A stretch of DNA of 64,000 nucleotides from Paenibacillus sacheonensis (GCF_009909195.1 NZ_JAAAMU010000011.1:151666-215665), one strand, 5' to 3'. Shown: positions 25,917 through 34,753, numbered from the stretch's first letter. Translations and numbers: made by a program. Notes: a model not told the origin generated them from the sequence alone.

Positions 25917-26519
25917 GGAGGGATTCTTATTTCACTTTCATTGACCAGCCCCGTTAAGAAAGCCGCCTTCATCCTGCTTGCCTTCATCGTCCTGTTTGCT
26001 ACCGCGGCGATCGGAAGCTCGGCTGCCGCGGGCATCGATGCGCCTGCCAATCTGCAGGTTTACTTGAAGCTCGACGGGATTCCGGGCGAGTCGACCGCCA
26101 AAGGCTTCGAGCAATGGATCCCGGTATCCGACGTCGAATTCGGCTTCGAAGCTCCCGTCACGAGGCTGTCAGGCGCGGCCTCCCCAGGCAAGCCCGCAAT
26201 CTCCAACCTCTCGTTCTCCAAGCTGTACGATACTGCCTCGGCGCCTATCTTCCTGAGCGCGATGCAGGGCAAACCTATCAAGAGCGCATCCCTTGTTTTC
26301 GTCAAGCCGGGCCCTACTCCGGTCAAGTTCCTGACGATCAGCTTGAGCAACGTTTTCGTCGCGTCGTACGATTTCAACGATACGGTCGAATCGATTTCCA
26401 TAGCCTACGGCATCATCTCGTTCGCCTATGCGTCGCAGAAGCCGGACGGTTCGTTGAATACGGCAGCCAAATCGGCTTGGGATACGATAAAAGGAATCCC
26501 GGCAGCGCCGCTTCCATAA
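25917..26519 (+). CDS. Secreted Hcp-like (T6SS tube-fold) protein with a possible AUU start
   Basis: The frame from 25857 has no ATG. GGAGGG at 25917-25922 is followed, six bases on, by ATT at 25929, which would give SLSLTSPVKKAAFILLAF: a basic patch and hydrophobic core ending SSAAAG, a clear Sec signal peptide. TTG at 25941 is 18 bases from the site and is the alternative. The mature part resembles Hcp/DUF796: QVYLKLDGIPGES, ISNLSFSKLYDTASAPI, PIKSASLVFVKPG and KFLTISLSNVFVASYD match the family strands. Hcp forms secreted tube rings in Gram-negative type VI systems; no such system is expected here. The coordinates begin at the binding site to include both starts. Confidence 0.65.
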   Translation, partial: GGILISLSLTSPVKKAAFILLAFIVLFATAAIGSSAAAGIDAPANLQVYLKLDGIPGESTAKGFEQWIPVSDVEFGFEAPVTRLSGAASPGKPAISNLSFSKLYDTASAPIFLSAMQGKPIKSASLVFVKPGPTPVKFLTISLSNVFVASYDFNDTVESISIAYGIISFAYASQKPDGSLNTAAKSAWDTIKGIPAAPLP

Positions 26520-26574
26520 CCGCCGCTGCAGCCTAACAGCCCATCGGTCTACGATTTGGCGGTCATGTCATACA

Positions 26575-26619
26575 ATAAACCGGGCCCGCGCCAGTAACAT
26601 GGCGCGAGCCCGGTTTATT
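26575..26619. terminator. Bidirectional terminator
   Basis: AATAAACCGGGCCCGCGCCA pairs with TGGCGCGAGCCCGGTTTATT, between converging genes. Confidence 0.8.
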
Positions 26620-26621
26620 CG

Positions 26622-27251
26622 TTAGCGATGACTTTGTCTGCGCATCCACTGGGTCGCAACCCATTTCTCCCCGACCGAGACGGGATTGCCCGCATGCAGC
26701 GTCCGCTCATTAAGATCATGATCGTTATAGAAATATTCGAAGTAGACGGCACTGCCCTTCTTAGGCGTTACCGCAAAATGAAGCGAAGGGAAATACGTCT
26801 CTCCGCCCTCTTCCACGTCGTTTAAATACATCACCAAGGTGCTGATCCGATTGTTCGCCACATGATCGGACGTGAAGTAGTCGTAATGCGGCCGATATTG
26901 CTCGCCGGCTTTATAATGCAGGATTTGCAGCGGTTCCGCATGCGAGACCGGTATATTCATCAGCTCGGATACTCTGGATTCGACGGTATGAATCGACTCG
27001 TTCTCGCTTTCCTCGAAGAACATGCTGCTGCTCGTCCGGATGTCGCTCTCCTGGTGAGCTTTGCCGATTTTCGCCCGCTGCAGCCTGCTTTGGGCCAAGG
27101 CAATGAGCGCATCGCATTCCGCATGGCTCAGCACGTTCTCCAAGATCAAGATCAGCGGCTGATCGATTTTGCCGACGATGCGAATCTCTTTATCCGTCGT
27201 CTTGATTTTGTTTCCGCTCGAATTCAGGATCGACTGCTCCTTAACGGCCAT
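26622..27251 (-). CDS. 2-oxoglutarate/Fe(II) oxygenase, prolyl 4-hydroxylase-like
   Basis: 209 residues from the ATG at 27251 (GGAGGAAGAG upstream). The double-stranded beta-helix has the iron ligands His and Asp in YRPHYDYF and the distal His in TLHAGNPV, with the 2-oxoglutarate-binding Lys in GEKWVATQW. VLSHAECDALIALAQ is the usual N-terminal helix of bacterial P4H proteins. The enzyme hydroxylates a peptidyl proline or related residue, with oxygen as cosubstrate. There is no neighbour that suggests its target. Confidence 0.9.
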   Translation of the reverse strand: MAVKEQSILNSSGNKIKTTDKEIRIVGKIDQPLILILENVLSHAECDALIALAQSRLQRAKIGKAHQESDIRTSSSMFFEESENESIHTVESRVSELMNIPVSHAEPLQILHYKAGEQYRPHYDYFTSDHVANNRISTLVMYLNDVEEGGETYFPSLHFAVTPKKGSAVYFEYFYNDHDLNERTLHAGNPVSVGEKWVATQWMRRQSHR

Positions 27252-27678
27252 CTTCTCTTCCTCCACTCTTGAATAAGGCAAAGCGCTTGAATGAAGATTA
27301 TGTCCGGTCGTTAAAGAAGTTCTCTGAATTTTTCGAAAACCCTTTCAAAAAGTTTGTTTTTCTTTATTCGCAACGAATTCTCCACTGCTAAGAGACGCCT
27401 GTCGGCACGCCCTGCTTATTAATCTCCAACCGGAAGCTCGCGGGGCTCGGGAGGTCTCTACCGCGGGGTTGGTCACCGCGGACGGATTCAACTGCTCCAT
27501 CCATGTGCTGTGCCGCTAAGCGCCTCTGCATCCTGAAGGGCAAATCAAAGGACCGGAGCCGCCTGTCGCTGCAGGCGTCCCGGTCCCTTGATTCGGATAA
27601 CTGGCGGTTCTGAACAGGCATCAGCCGGCGTTCCTGCTTGCGCGGTACCGCTACCCGTCGGCGTTCCTGCTTGCGCGG
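27252..27678. other. Intergenic stretch without a convincing gene
   Basis: It contains an SDR terminator, a tandem repeat and a 77-codon minus-strand frame (27388-27621) whose C-terminal part looks protein-like, but it has no binding site and runs through the hairpin. No family can be named. Confidence 0.5.
27544..27586 (-). terminator. Terminator of the SDR gene
   Basis: GGACCGG pairs with CCGGTCC and an inner CGCCTG/CAGGCG extends the stem. The minus-strand tail is T-rich. Confidence 0.6.
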
Positions 27679-27705
27679 TTACCGGTACCCGTCGGCGTTC
27701 GCCGG
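27626..27705. repeat. Tandem repeat of 33-34 bases at the SDR stop codon
   Basis: Two nearly identical units beginning CGGCGTTCCTGCTTGCGCGGT (27626-27658 and 27659-27692) and a partial third. The SDR stop at 27679-27681 lies in the second unit. Confidence 0.85.
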
Positions 27706-28590
27706 TTTGCCCGCTTCCTGCACTTCCACGATATAGCGCCAGGCATCCGGCTGCGATCCGTCCAGATCGCGGAATCCGTATTCCTGCGCGAGCTGGCCGC
27801 TCGATACGGATTCGCCGTTCCGGCGCGCCACCTCCGGGTCGCCGGCCAGCGCGGCCACGGCGCGGCCTACGAACCGCGGCGACTCCGAAATGACGAAATG
27901 CGGCTCCTTCTCGAGCGCATCCCGCCAGTTGTCCTCCCTTACGCCGAAGTGCTCGAGCATGATCTCGGAGCGCATCCAGCCCGGCGTAAGCGCTACTGCC
28001 GTGCATCCATGCGGCCGAAGCTCGCGGGACAGCGATTGCGCCATGCGGATCACGGACATTTTGGCCAAATCATAGAACATCGACAACCGGTAGTTCTGAT
28101 CGTTGTACGATGCCGTGCCGTCCGTCATCTCCACGACGAGCCCGTTCCCGCTTCGGATGAGCAGCGGCAGTGCGTAATGGCTCGTAATGAGATGCGTGTC
28201 GACCGCAAGCCGCAGCATGCGAAGCCCGCCGTCCAGCGAATGCTCCCAGATCGGCACGTTCCATTCGATCAGATGCTCCGCACCCCAAATATCGTTGACC
28301 AGCACGTCCAGCCGCCCCTGTTCGCTCTCGATCCGCGCAATCAAGGCTTGAACCTGCTCGCGTTCGAGATGGTCCACGGCAACCGCGATCCCTTTGCCCC
28401 CTGCCCGAGTAACCAGCTCGGCGGTCTCTTCGATCGTTTCCGGCCGATTGTACTCGGAGCGCTGCGTTCTTGTCGTACGTCCGGTTACGTACACGGTCGC
28501 TCCCCCCGCCCCCAGCTCGATCGCGATGCCTCTGCCGGCGCCGCGCGTCGCGCCTGCTACCAACGCTACTTTTCCGTCTAAACGATTCAT
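27679..28590 (-). CDS. Short-chain dehydrogenase/reductase (DHRS1-like)
   Basis: 303 residues. The Rossmann motif is AGATRGAGRGIAIEL, followed by VTGRTTR for cofactor selection (Arg residues favour NADP). A longer form of the NNAG loop is replaced by VNDIWG, a trait of DHRS1-type SDRs. The YxxxK catalytic pair is in FYDLAKMSV, after the TDGTASYND segment carrying the serine/threonine position. AAGGGG lies upstream of the ATG. The substrate is not predictable. Confidence 0.85.
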   Translation of the reverse strand: MNRLDGKVALVAGATRGAGRGIAIELGAGGATVYVTGRTTRTQRSEYNRPETIEETAELVTRAGGKGIAVAVDHLEREQVQALIARIESEQGRLDVLVNDIWGAEHLIEWNVPIWEHSLDGGLRMLRLAVDTHLITSHYALPLLIRSGNGLVVEMTDGTASYNDQNYRLSMFYDLAKMSVIRMAQSLSRELRPHGCTAVALTPGWMRSEIMLEHFGVREDNWRDALEKEPHFVISESPRFVGRAVAALAGDPEVARRNGESVSSGQLAQEYGFRDLDGSQPDAWRYIVEVQEAGKPANADGYR

Positions 28591-29141
28591 GATCGGATAC
28601 CGCCCCTTTCGCTGCTTGTTCCTCTCCTATAGTTTCCGATTATTTTGCCTTTCGCGCAATCAAATCCTATTCCTGTCGATCCAATTATCATCGCACATGC
28701 CGATCGAAAGCCCGTTTTCCGTATCTCGGCAGGTTAGCCTAAGCATACGATCCAAGCACGAAGGCCTCTTAAGCGCGAATGTCGGCGCGGTCACGAATCA
28801 GGCAGCGGCGCAAGCTGTCCGTTAGAGGATTCATAAACAAGAAAGCCATCGTACCGCTTACATTTCGGCGGAGGCGGAGGCGGCTGCGGCTGCGGCTGCA
28901 AAAAATGCAAATGCGCGGATCCGAAGAAACTCCGTTTCCAAGACGGCGCGACCTTGAAGATCAGCATCGACCGTTCGCTCGAGCTTGCCCTTGAGCGATT
29001 GTTCGCGAAGCTCCGCTGGCGGGGAATTCGCGTTCCCGGTCGACTGCGCCCGCGATTGCCGAGGTTATCGTGTAGTGTCCGCCGCCGAACGGACATGTTA
29101 CAATTCACAGAGAAGAGCATGACAAGGAGGGCACGTGCATA
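28591..29141. other. Intergenic stretch with a Gly/Cys-rich frame remnant
   Basis: About 550 bases without a convincing gene. At 28870-28935 a GGC/TGC-rich stretch encodes, in one plus frame, a glycine run followed by C-x-C-x-CKKCKC. That frame begins after a stop at about 28832 and has no ATG or binding site. It may be the tail of a broken gene or simple-sequence DNA. Confidence 0.4.
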
Positions 29142-29831
29142 ATGGAAACTGCGAGCTGGAGAACAGGCGCCAACGGCCGCAAATTCATAGCGTCTTTCAG
29201 CGGGGGAAAAGATAGCGTCCTCGCCCTGTATAAATCCATGAAGGTTGGCGATGCGATCGGACTCATCGTCATGATGGAGGAAGAAGGGAAACGCTCCCGA
29301 TCCCATGGCATGCCTCCCGAGCTTATCCGCGCCCAAGCGGAATCGATCGGCCTGCCCGTATATGCGGCGGCTGCAAGTTGGGATGACTATGAACGCGAAT
29401 TCATGGCGTTATTGGAACGCGCTGGACGCCAAGGTGCGGAAGCGTTAGTCACCGGAGACCTGGACATGCCTGTCGATAACTGCTGGCATGACAAGGTTAC
29501 CCGCAACGCCGGCCTGCACCTTGGGATGCCCCTATGGGAGATGGACCATCTCGAAGCGGTAAGCGAGTTTATCGACCTTGGCTTTATAGCCACCTTGGTA
29601 ACCGTGAATCTATCGCTGGGGATGTGGGAAGAAGATTTAGGACGAACGTTAACCCGCGACTACGTCAAGGAACTGCAAGCGCGCGGTATCGATCCGTGCG
29701 GGGAAGGCGGCGAATTCCATACCACCGTCACCGATGGTCCCCTCTTCAATCATCCTATTCCCGTTCGCCAAGGCAGCATCGTCAGGACTGGCGAGTATGC
29801 CTTCTTGCCGTTGGAGCTGGCAGATGCTTAA
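29142..29831 (+). CDS. Dph6-like ATP pyrophosphatase (diphthine-ammonia ligase family)
   Basis: 229 residues. FIASFSGGKDSVLALY is the SGGxDS PP-loop that binds ATP; GDLDMP and the closing GEGGEFHTTVTDGPLF match the Dph6/MJ0570 family. AAGGAGG lies 11 bases before the ATG. Bacteria lack diphthamide, so the bacterial members must amidate or modify another substrate, perhaps a vitamin-like or tRNA-related compound (inference). No cobalamin or tRNA gene is adjacent. Confidence 0.85.
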   Translation: METASWRTGANGRKFIASFSGGKDSVLALYKSMKVGDAIGLIVMMEEEGKRSRSHGMPPELIRAQAESIGLPVYAAAASWDDYEREFMALLERAGRQGAEALVTGDLDMPVDNCWHDKVTRNAGLHLGMPLWEMDHLEAVSEFIDLGFIATLVTVNLSLGMWEEDLGRTLTRDYVKELQARGIDPCGEGGEFHTTVTDGPLFNHPIPVRQGSIVRTGEYAFLPLELADA

Positions 29832-29917
29832 AGCATTATCGAGCCCGGCTACCCCGGGCGATATAGATTCTGATCTTTACCAAGGAACCTTTCATGCCCG
29901 GCCCGCCGAACAATCGC

Positions 29918-29958
29918 AAAGAGGCTGCACCGTCCCAATGGACGATGCAGCCTCTTTT
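29918..29958. terminator. Bidirectional terminator
   Basis: AAAGAGGCTGCA pairs with TGCAGCCTCTTTT, with a CGTCC/GGACG inner stem, between converging genes. Confidence 0.85.
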
Positions 29959-29970
29959 CCTCCGATATTC

Positions 29971-31452
29971 CTAATGCATCATGACGGGAGCATTGACTTG
30001 ATCCGCCGACGCCGCGTCGTCTTCGGACACTTTCGGCTTCCGAAGCAGCAAAGCCAGCAAGGCGCCGGCCGCGCCGATACATCCGGCGATGAAGAACGTA
30101 TCGCCGAAAGAGGAGACGAGCGAGGCAGCCTGATCGCCTTTGCTTGCGGCCATATGATCCGCGATCCGCGTGCTCAGGTAGCTGGCCAATCCCGCAACGG
30201 CGAACGATACCACGACCTGCTGGGCGGCCGACGTCAGCGGCGTTACCCGGCCGACGAGCCGGCGCGGCGCGGCTTTCAAGATGTGCGTGTTTACGGGCAT
30301 CATTGACAGCCCCATGCCTACGCCCATGATCATCGTCGCGATGATGACATAGCTCGCTCCCGAATCCGCTTGAATTTGCGACATGTAGAACATGCCCGCG
30401 GTTACGAAGGCAATGCCGACCACGCACACGGCGCGCGCGCCGAATTTATCGAACAGTTTACCGCCGATCGGCATGAACAAACCCGTCATCGCGACTTGCG
30501 GCAGGATCATGAACCCGGTTTTGAGCGGCGCATAATGGAACACCTGCTGCATGTACATCGGCACGAACAAGAACGAACCGAACAAGGCCATGAACATTAA
30601 CCAGGAGGTGACGATGCCGATCGTGAAGTCCGAGGACTTAAACACGCGAAGCTCCAGCAGCGGCTGCTTGTGGCGGAACTCGACGATGATGAATAACACC
30701 AAGGCGACGACGCCCACGATCAAGCTGACGAGCGTTCTCGTGGAACCCCAGTCCTTGCCGCCCTCGCTCACCGCGTACGACAACGTAGCGAATGCGATCG
30801 GCGCAAGGAGCATGCCCCAGATGTCCAATGCCGGCACGGTTTTGCGCTCTACTCTCGGCAAGTACTTCAGGCCGACCAAGATTGCGATAATGCCGATCGG
30901 CAGATTGATAAGGAAGATCCAGTGCCAAGTCGCGTATTCGAGCAAATAACCGCCCAATACCGGTCCGAGCGCGGGGCCGAGCATCATCGGGATGCCGAGC
31001 ATGCCCATGACCGCGCCCTGCTTGTTAGGCGGAGCGAGCTTGAAAATAATCGCCATTCCGATCGGCTGCACCATGCCTCCGCCGACTCCCTGAATGATGC
31101 GATAGATAATCAGCTGTTCCGGCGTGGCCGCAAAGGAACAAAGCAGGGAACCCGCCGCGAACAAGAAGATCGTAATCAGAAAAATTTGTTTGGCGCCGAA
31201 TCGATCGGTCAGCCAGCCTGCGAGCGGAATGACCGCGGACAGCGCCAGCGTATACGCCGTAATCGACCATTGCATCGTATTGACGGTGGAACCGAAATCG
31301 TCCATCAACGTCGGCAAAGCAATGTTCATGACCGTGCTGTCCAGGATGACCATGATCATGCCGACGACGATCGCCATCAGCGGTCCCATGATCGCTTTCA
31401 TCGAGAACGGCGCTTCCTCTACGGCAACGGCTGCATTCGAAATGTTAGACAA
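29971..31452 (-). CDS. MFS drug exporter, DHA2 (14-helix) type
   Basis: 493 residues with about 14 transmembrane helices. Motif D1 LDSTVMNIALPTL, motif A GWLTDRFGAKQIF, motif B YRIIQGVGGGMVQPIG and motif C LGPALGPVLGGYLLE are all present, which places it in the EmrB/QacA family. A TTG start is used, with GAGGGG five bases upstream. It expels drugs or toxic metabolites using the proton gradient. It lies downstream of the ECF-type sigma gene on the same strand with 239 bases between. Confidence 0.92.
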   Translation of the reverse strand: MSNISNAAVAVEEAPFSMKAIMGPLMAIVVGMIMVILDSTVMNIALPTLMDDFGSTVNTMQWSITAYTLALSAVIPLAGWLTDRFGAKQIFLITIFLFAAGSLLCSFAATPEQLIIYRIIQGVGGGMVQPIGMAIIFKLAPPNKQGAVMGMLGIPMMLGPALGPVLGGYLLEYATWHWIFLINLPIGIIAILVGLKYLPRVERKTVPALDIWGMLLAPIAFATLSYAVSEGGKDWGSTRTLVSLIVGVVALVLFIIVEFRHKQPLLELRVFKSSDFTIGIVTSWLMFMALFGSFLFVPMYMQQVFHYAPLKTGFMILPQVAMTGLFMPIGGKLFDKFGARAVCVVGIAFVTAGMFYMSQIQADSGASYVIIATMIMGVGMGLSMMPVNTHILKAAPRRLVGRVTPLTSAAQQVVVSFAVAGLASYLSTRIADHMAASKGDQAASLVSSFGDTFFIAGCIGAAGALLALLLRKPKVSEDDAASADQVNAPVMMH

Positions 31453-31691
31453 GTTTTCCCCTCATTTCACGTAATCTTTTACCAATAAACGGTACTATGA
31501 TTATGGGCAAATTGCAATCGCCCGGACGGCCGCCGGCGGCTTTTATTTTTATGAAAACGCTCCCCCGAACGATAGGCCGGGCATGCCGAGCATTAAAAAG
31601 CACCGCCGGCGCCTTAGGGCTGATCACGGCGATGCTTTCAAGTACCGTGCCGCAGACGGCTGTACGCTGCGATGACTCCTCGCGCCCACGC

Positions 31692-32927
31692 TCAAATGGA
31701 GTCTACGAGCCCTATTTCCATGGCGCGTCGGCGCAGGAATTGCCGAACGGAGCCGTCTTCGCTAAGTCCGATCGCGCGGCTGTATGCCGCCCGAGCCTCT
31801 TCGAACCGCTCCATTGCCCGATGCAAATGAGCCGCAAGCGCCCAATAAGGCTGATAGCCGGCGATCTTCGCTTGCGGAATCGCTTCTAGGAGGACCCAGC
31901 CTTCCCTTGGACCGTATGCCTCCGCGACGGCAGCAGCGCGTCCGACCAGAATGCCGAGCGTAGGACTCAGGCGGCTTAGCCCTTCGTATAACAGGGCGAT
32001 CTCCCGCCATTCGGTACGTCCAGTCAACGCCCGCTGGGCGTGAACCGATTGAATCGCCGCCATCAGCTGAAATCGCCCGACCCGGCCTGACCGCGCCGCT
32101 GCATGCAGGCAATTCTCCGCTTCCGTCGTCAGCAGGGAGGACCAGCGCGACGTGTCCTGCTCGCTGAGCGGAACGTAGTTCCCCGCATCATCGCGGCGAG
32201 CCTGCTGCCGCGCCTCGCAATGCAGCATGAGCGCCAGAAGCCCCTGCGCTTCGGGCTCTCCCGGCATATAGGCGGCGAGCAGCCTTCCCAGATATATCGC
32301 CTCGTCCGCCAGTCCGCGGCGCCGCCGGTCCACGCCGGCCAGATCCTCCCAACCGCTGCCGTAAGCCGCGTAGATCGACTCCAATACCGCGTCCAAGCGA
32401 GCGGGCAATTCTTCGACGTCGGGCATGGCGAACGTCAGCCGGTCGCTTCGCATCTTCGCCTTCGCGCGCGTAAGCCGCTGACCCATCGTGGCAGGCTTCA
32501 CCATGAACGCGGACGCGATGCGCTCGGCGTCGATGCCGAGTACGACCTGCAGCATCAATGGCGTGCGAATCGACGGATCGATTTCCGGATGCGAGCATAG
32601 GAACAGCATTTTCAGCCGCTCATCGGGAAAGGAGGAGAAGTCCGTACGCTGCGCCTCCTCCGACATCGCGAGCAGCGCCGGCAATGCTCTCTCCGATACG
32701 CGGTCGCGGCGAACGCGATCCATCAGCCGCCGCCTCGCCGCCATCAGGAGCCATGCTTCCGGCTTGTCCGGAATGCCCGTCTTCGGCCACGATTCCAATG
32801 CGGCGACGAGCGCGTCCGCAAGCGCGTCTTCAACGGCCTCCAAATTGCGCCAGTCGGCGGCAAGGTACGAGATAATTCGGCCATACGAATCGCGGACGGT
32901 ACGTTCGACAACCTGGTGGATATTCAT
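31692..32927 (-). CDS. ECF-type sigma factor with TPR-like C-terminal domain (ECF42/SigJ-like group)
   Basis: 411 residues. The N-terminal sigma2 region (about 10-75; LEAVEDALADALVAALESWP) and sigma4 region (about 110-165; LMLQVVLGIDAERIASAFMVKPATMGQRLTRAK) are followed by a 230-residue helical, TPR-like domain (DUF6596; LHRAMERFEEARAAYSRAIGL). This layout together with an upstream YCII/DGPF gene is the ECF42 arrangement known from many bacteria. No anti-sigma factor is encoded beside it, as expected for this group; the C-terminal domain is thought to regulate it. Confidence 0.9.
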   Translation of the reverse strand: MNIHQVVERTVRDSYGRIISYLAADWRNLEAVEDALADALVAALESWPKTGIPDKPEAWLLMAARRRLMDRVRRDRVSERALPALLAMSEEAQRTDFSSFPDERLKMLFLCSHPEIDPSIRTPLMLQVVLGIDAERIASAFMVKPATMGQRLTRAKAKMRSDRLTFAMPDVEELPARLDAVLESIYAAYGSGWEDLAGVDRRRRGLADEAIYLGRLLAAYMPGEPEAQGLLALMLHCEARQQARRDDAGNYVPLSEQDTSRWSSLLTTEAENCLHAAARSGRVGRFQLMAAIQSVHAQRALTGRTEWREIALLYEGLSRLSPTLGILVGRAAAVAEAYGPREGWVLLEAIPQAKIAGYQPYWALAAHLHRAMERFEEARAAYSRAIGLSEDGSVRQFLRRRAMEIGLVDSI

Positions 32928-32937
32928 CTCGTTCCTG

Positions 32938-33282
32938 CTACAAGGCCGGGAGATTTTGTCTCACTTCGACGGCGTCGACAGGGGCGCGGGCCGCCCATTC
33001 GAGCGCGGCATCCAAATCCGGAACGTCGATGACGAATACGCCGCCGAGCTGCTCTTTCGTTTCGGTAAACGGTCCGTCCTGGACGAACACCGTTCCGTCG
33101 CTTCGCTTCATGGTCGCGGCCGTCTCCGGCGCATGAAGGCCGAACCCGGTGACGGCAACCCCGGAATCGCGCAGGGCATGAACATAATGCGACCAACCGG
33201 CCAGGTATTCCCGTTGTTTCTCCGGATTCTGCCGAGCGGCGAAACCCTCCGTGCTTTCAAAGAACATCAGCGTGAAATGCAT
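32938..33282 (-). CDS. YCII-related (DGPF) protein paired with the sigma factor
   Basis: 114 residues. MHFTLMFFESTEGF starts the fold, and FVQDGPFTETKEQLGGVFVI carries the DGPF motif of YCII-type proteins linked to ECF42 sigma factors. GAGGAG precedes the ATG. The downstream sigma gene starts 10 bases after its stop, so the pair forms an operon. DGPF proteins are usually the main targets of their own sigma factor; their biochemical role is unknown. Confidence 0.9.
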   Translation of the reverse strand: MHFTLMFFESTEGFAARQNPEKQREYLAGWSHYVHALRDSGVAVTGFGLHAPETAATMKRSDGTVFVQDGPFTETKEQLGGVFVIDVPDLDAALEWAARAPVDAVEVRQNLPAL

Positions 33283-33685
33283 GCTCCAATCTCCTCTCGT
33301 CGGTTGACTCTTTAGTGGGCTTACCTACTTATGTCGTTCTCGGAAGACGGATTTCTACATGGCTGGTAAAAATTTATTCGGGTGGCTTGCGATTTGATCG
33401 CATTTGATCGCATTTGATTGCGATCGATTTGCGTTCGAGCGCTTTACGCTTCCAATAATAGGGTATGTGCATCCGATTTTCCCATAAGTTCAGTCTCTTG
33501 TATAGGTTAGGATCGTCGCGAATGCGATGCCTTCTTTGTTGGCGTTTGGGCTCGGCATACAAACCATCCCGTCGTCTTTCAATTGCACGGGAAGCTGTCT
33601 CACTCTAAATAATGAGCTGGTAATTCATGGGTAAATGGTATAATCGTATTCAAACAACCGTACGCAAAAGGAGTTCTGCACTGTT
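33283..33685. other. Intergenic stretch with low-complexity repeats
   Basis: About 400 bases. It has the promoter side of the DGPF gene, the repeat at 33386-33433 (listed below), and no gene. A 62-codon minus-strand frame overlapping the repeat is probably spurious. Confidence 0.6.
33386..33433. repeat. Degenerate tandem repeat of GATTTGATCGCAT type
   Basis: The unit GATCGCATTT recurs with small changes, ending in GATTGCGATCGATTTGCG. Similar TTGCGATTT-like sequence occurs at 44948 and, as TTGCGGC, at 22346. Confidence 0.7.
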
Positions 33686-34222
33686 ATGTTATTCGCTCTG
33701 ATCATTGGCTGCGAGGTCGCGTTTTGGGTGTTCGTTCTGGCCGGTTTGCTATGCCGCTACCTGCTTCGGCGCAAGAAATCAGGCATGGTTCTTCTTGCCT
33801 GTACGCCGGCGGTGGATCTCGTCTTGCTTGCGGCAACCGTCATCGACCTGCACAGGGGCGGCGAAGCCGGCTTCGTCCACGGCTTGTCCGCCATCTATGT
33901 CGGCGTTTCGATTGCATTCGGCAGCCGCATGATCCGATGGGCGGATATTCGGTTCGCGCATCGTTTTGCCGGCAGCCCCCCACCGGCCAAGAAAATCAAA
34001 GTCGGAACCGAACATGCCCGCAATGAACGGGAGGCGTGGCTCCTCCATCTTCTTGCCTGGTTCATCGGCTGCTCGTTGCTGTATGGCATTATTTTGTGGA
34101 TCGGCGATGGAACCCGTACGGCTAGCCTTTCGCAGGTCATCCGCATATGGTCATTGGTCCTCGTCATCGATTTTATCATCAGCTTCAGCTATACGTTCTG
34201 GCCGCGAAGACCGAAAACATAA
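33686..34222 (+). CDS. Membrane protein of unknown function
   Basis: 178 residues with about five hydrophobic segments (roughly residues 3-25, 35-52, 63-80, 120-138 and 151-170) and a cytoplasmic loop (about 85-118, rich in Lys, Arg and Glu). AAGGAG precedes the ATG. No family was recognised. It is followed by a long hairpin. Confidence 0.65.
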   Translation: MLFALIIGCEVAFWVFVLAGLLCRYLLRRKKSGMVLLACTPAVDLVLLAATVIDLHRGGEAGFVHGLSAIYVGVSIAFGSRMIRWADIRFAHRFAGSPPPAKKIKVGTEHARNEREAWLLHLLAWFIGCSLLYGIILWIGDGTRTASLSQVIRIWSLVLVIDFIISFSYTFWPRRPKT

Positions 34223-34239
34223 GTCCGTTCCATGCACAA

Positions 34240-34284
34240 AGAGGGCAGCAACAGGTCGTTGTAACCAACCTGCTGCTGCCCCTC
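34240..34284. terminator. Hairpin between converging genes
   Basis: GAGGGCAGCAACAGGT pairs with ACCTGCTGCTGCCCCTC. T tracts are weak on both sides. Confidence 0.5.
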
Positions 34285-34377
34285 ATATCTGCACCGGCCA
34301 GCGGCTCTTGCTTCCCCCGTCGCCAATCTGTATCTCGCTGCGCCCCATCGGGTCGCTCCGGCTGCCCGAACGAAGAA

Positions 34378-34671
34378 CTATTGCTGCTCCTCGATCGAAA
34401 TACCGTACTCCTCCGCGACTTTCATCAAGCGATTCTCGACGTTCTCGTAGTCTCCGACGTTGTTGCTCGCGACGACGATCGGGACATCCATTCCCTTGAC
34501 GTGCATCTCGATCCGTTTCACCTGGACGGTCCACAGCAGCTTCCTTACGGTAGCCTGTTCCTTCACCATGCGATCGAGCCTGCTGTACGCTATCGTCCTC
34601 GGCATATTTTCCTTTTCAAGCCTCAGCACCATTTCCCCGGCATCCAAGTTAATGTCCACCACTTTCGGCAT
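34378..34671 (-). CDS. Conserved-looking small protein of unknown function
   Basis: 97 residues from the ATG at 34671, which has GGAGGTGAT six bases upstream; a GTG at 34680 overlaps that site and is less likely. The protein is soluble, mixed alpha/beta, with no Cys and no signal peptide. It ends in an acidic tail. No motif was recognised. It lies downstream of the YdcF-like gene on the same strand. Confidence 0.55.
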   Translation of the reverse strand: MPKVVDINLDAGEMVLRLEKENMPRTIAYSRLDRMVKEQATVRKLLWTVQVKRIEMHVKGMDVPIVVASNNVGDYENVENRLMKVAEEYGISIEEQQ

Positions 34672-34753
34672 GTCTATCACCTCCAGACGGCTTGTTAGGA
34701 TGAAAGCTTACGTATTCATCCCCATTGTATGATGCGAATGCCGGATTATACCT

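Noticed and set aside
33374..33562. 62-codon minus-strand frame
   Set aside because: It is mostly built of the low-complexity repeat and has no convincing ribosome binding site.
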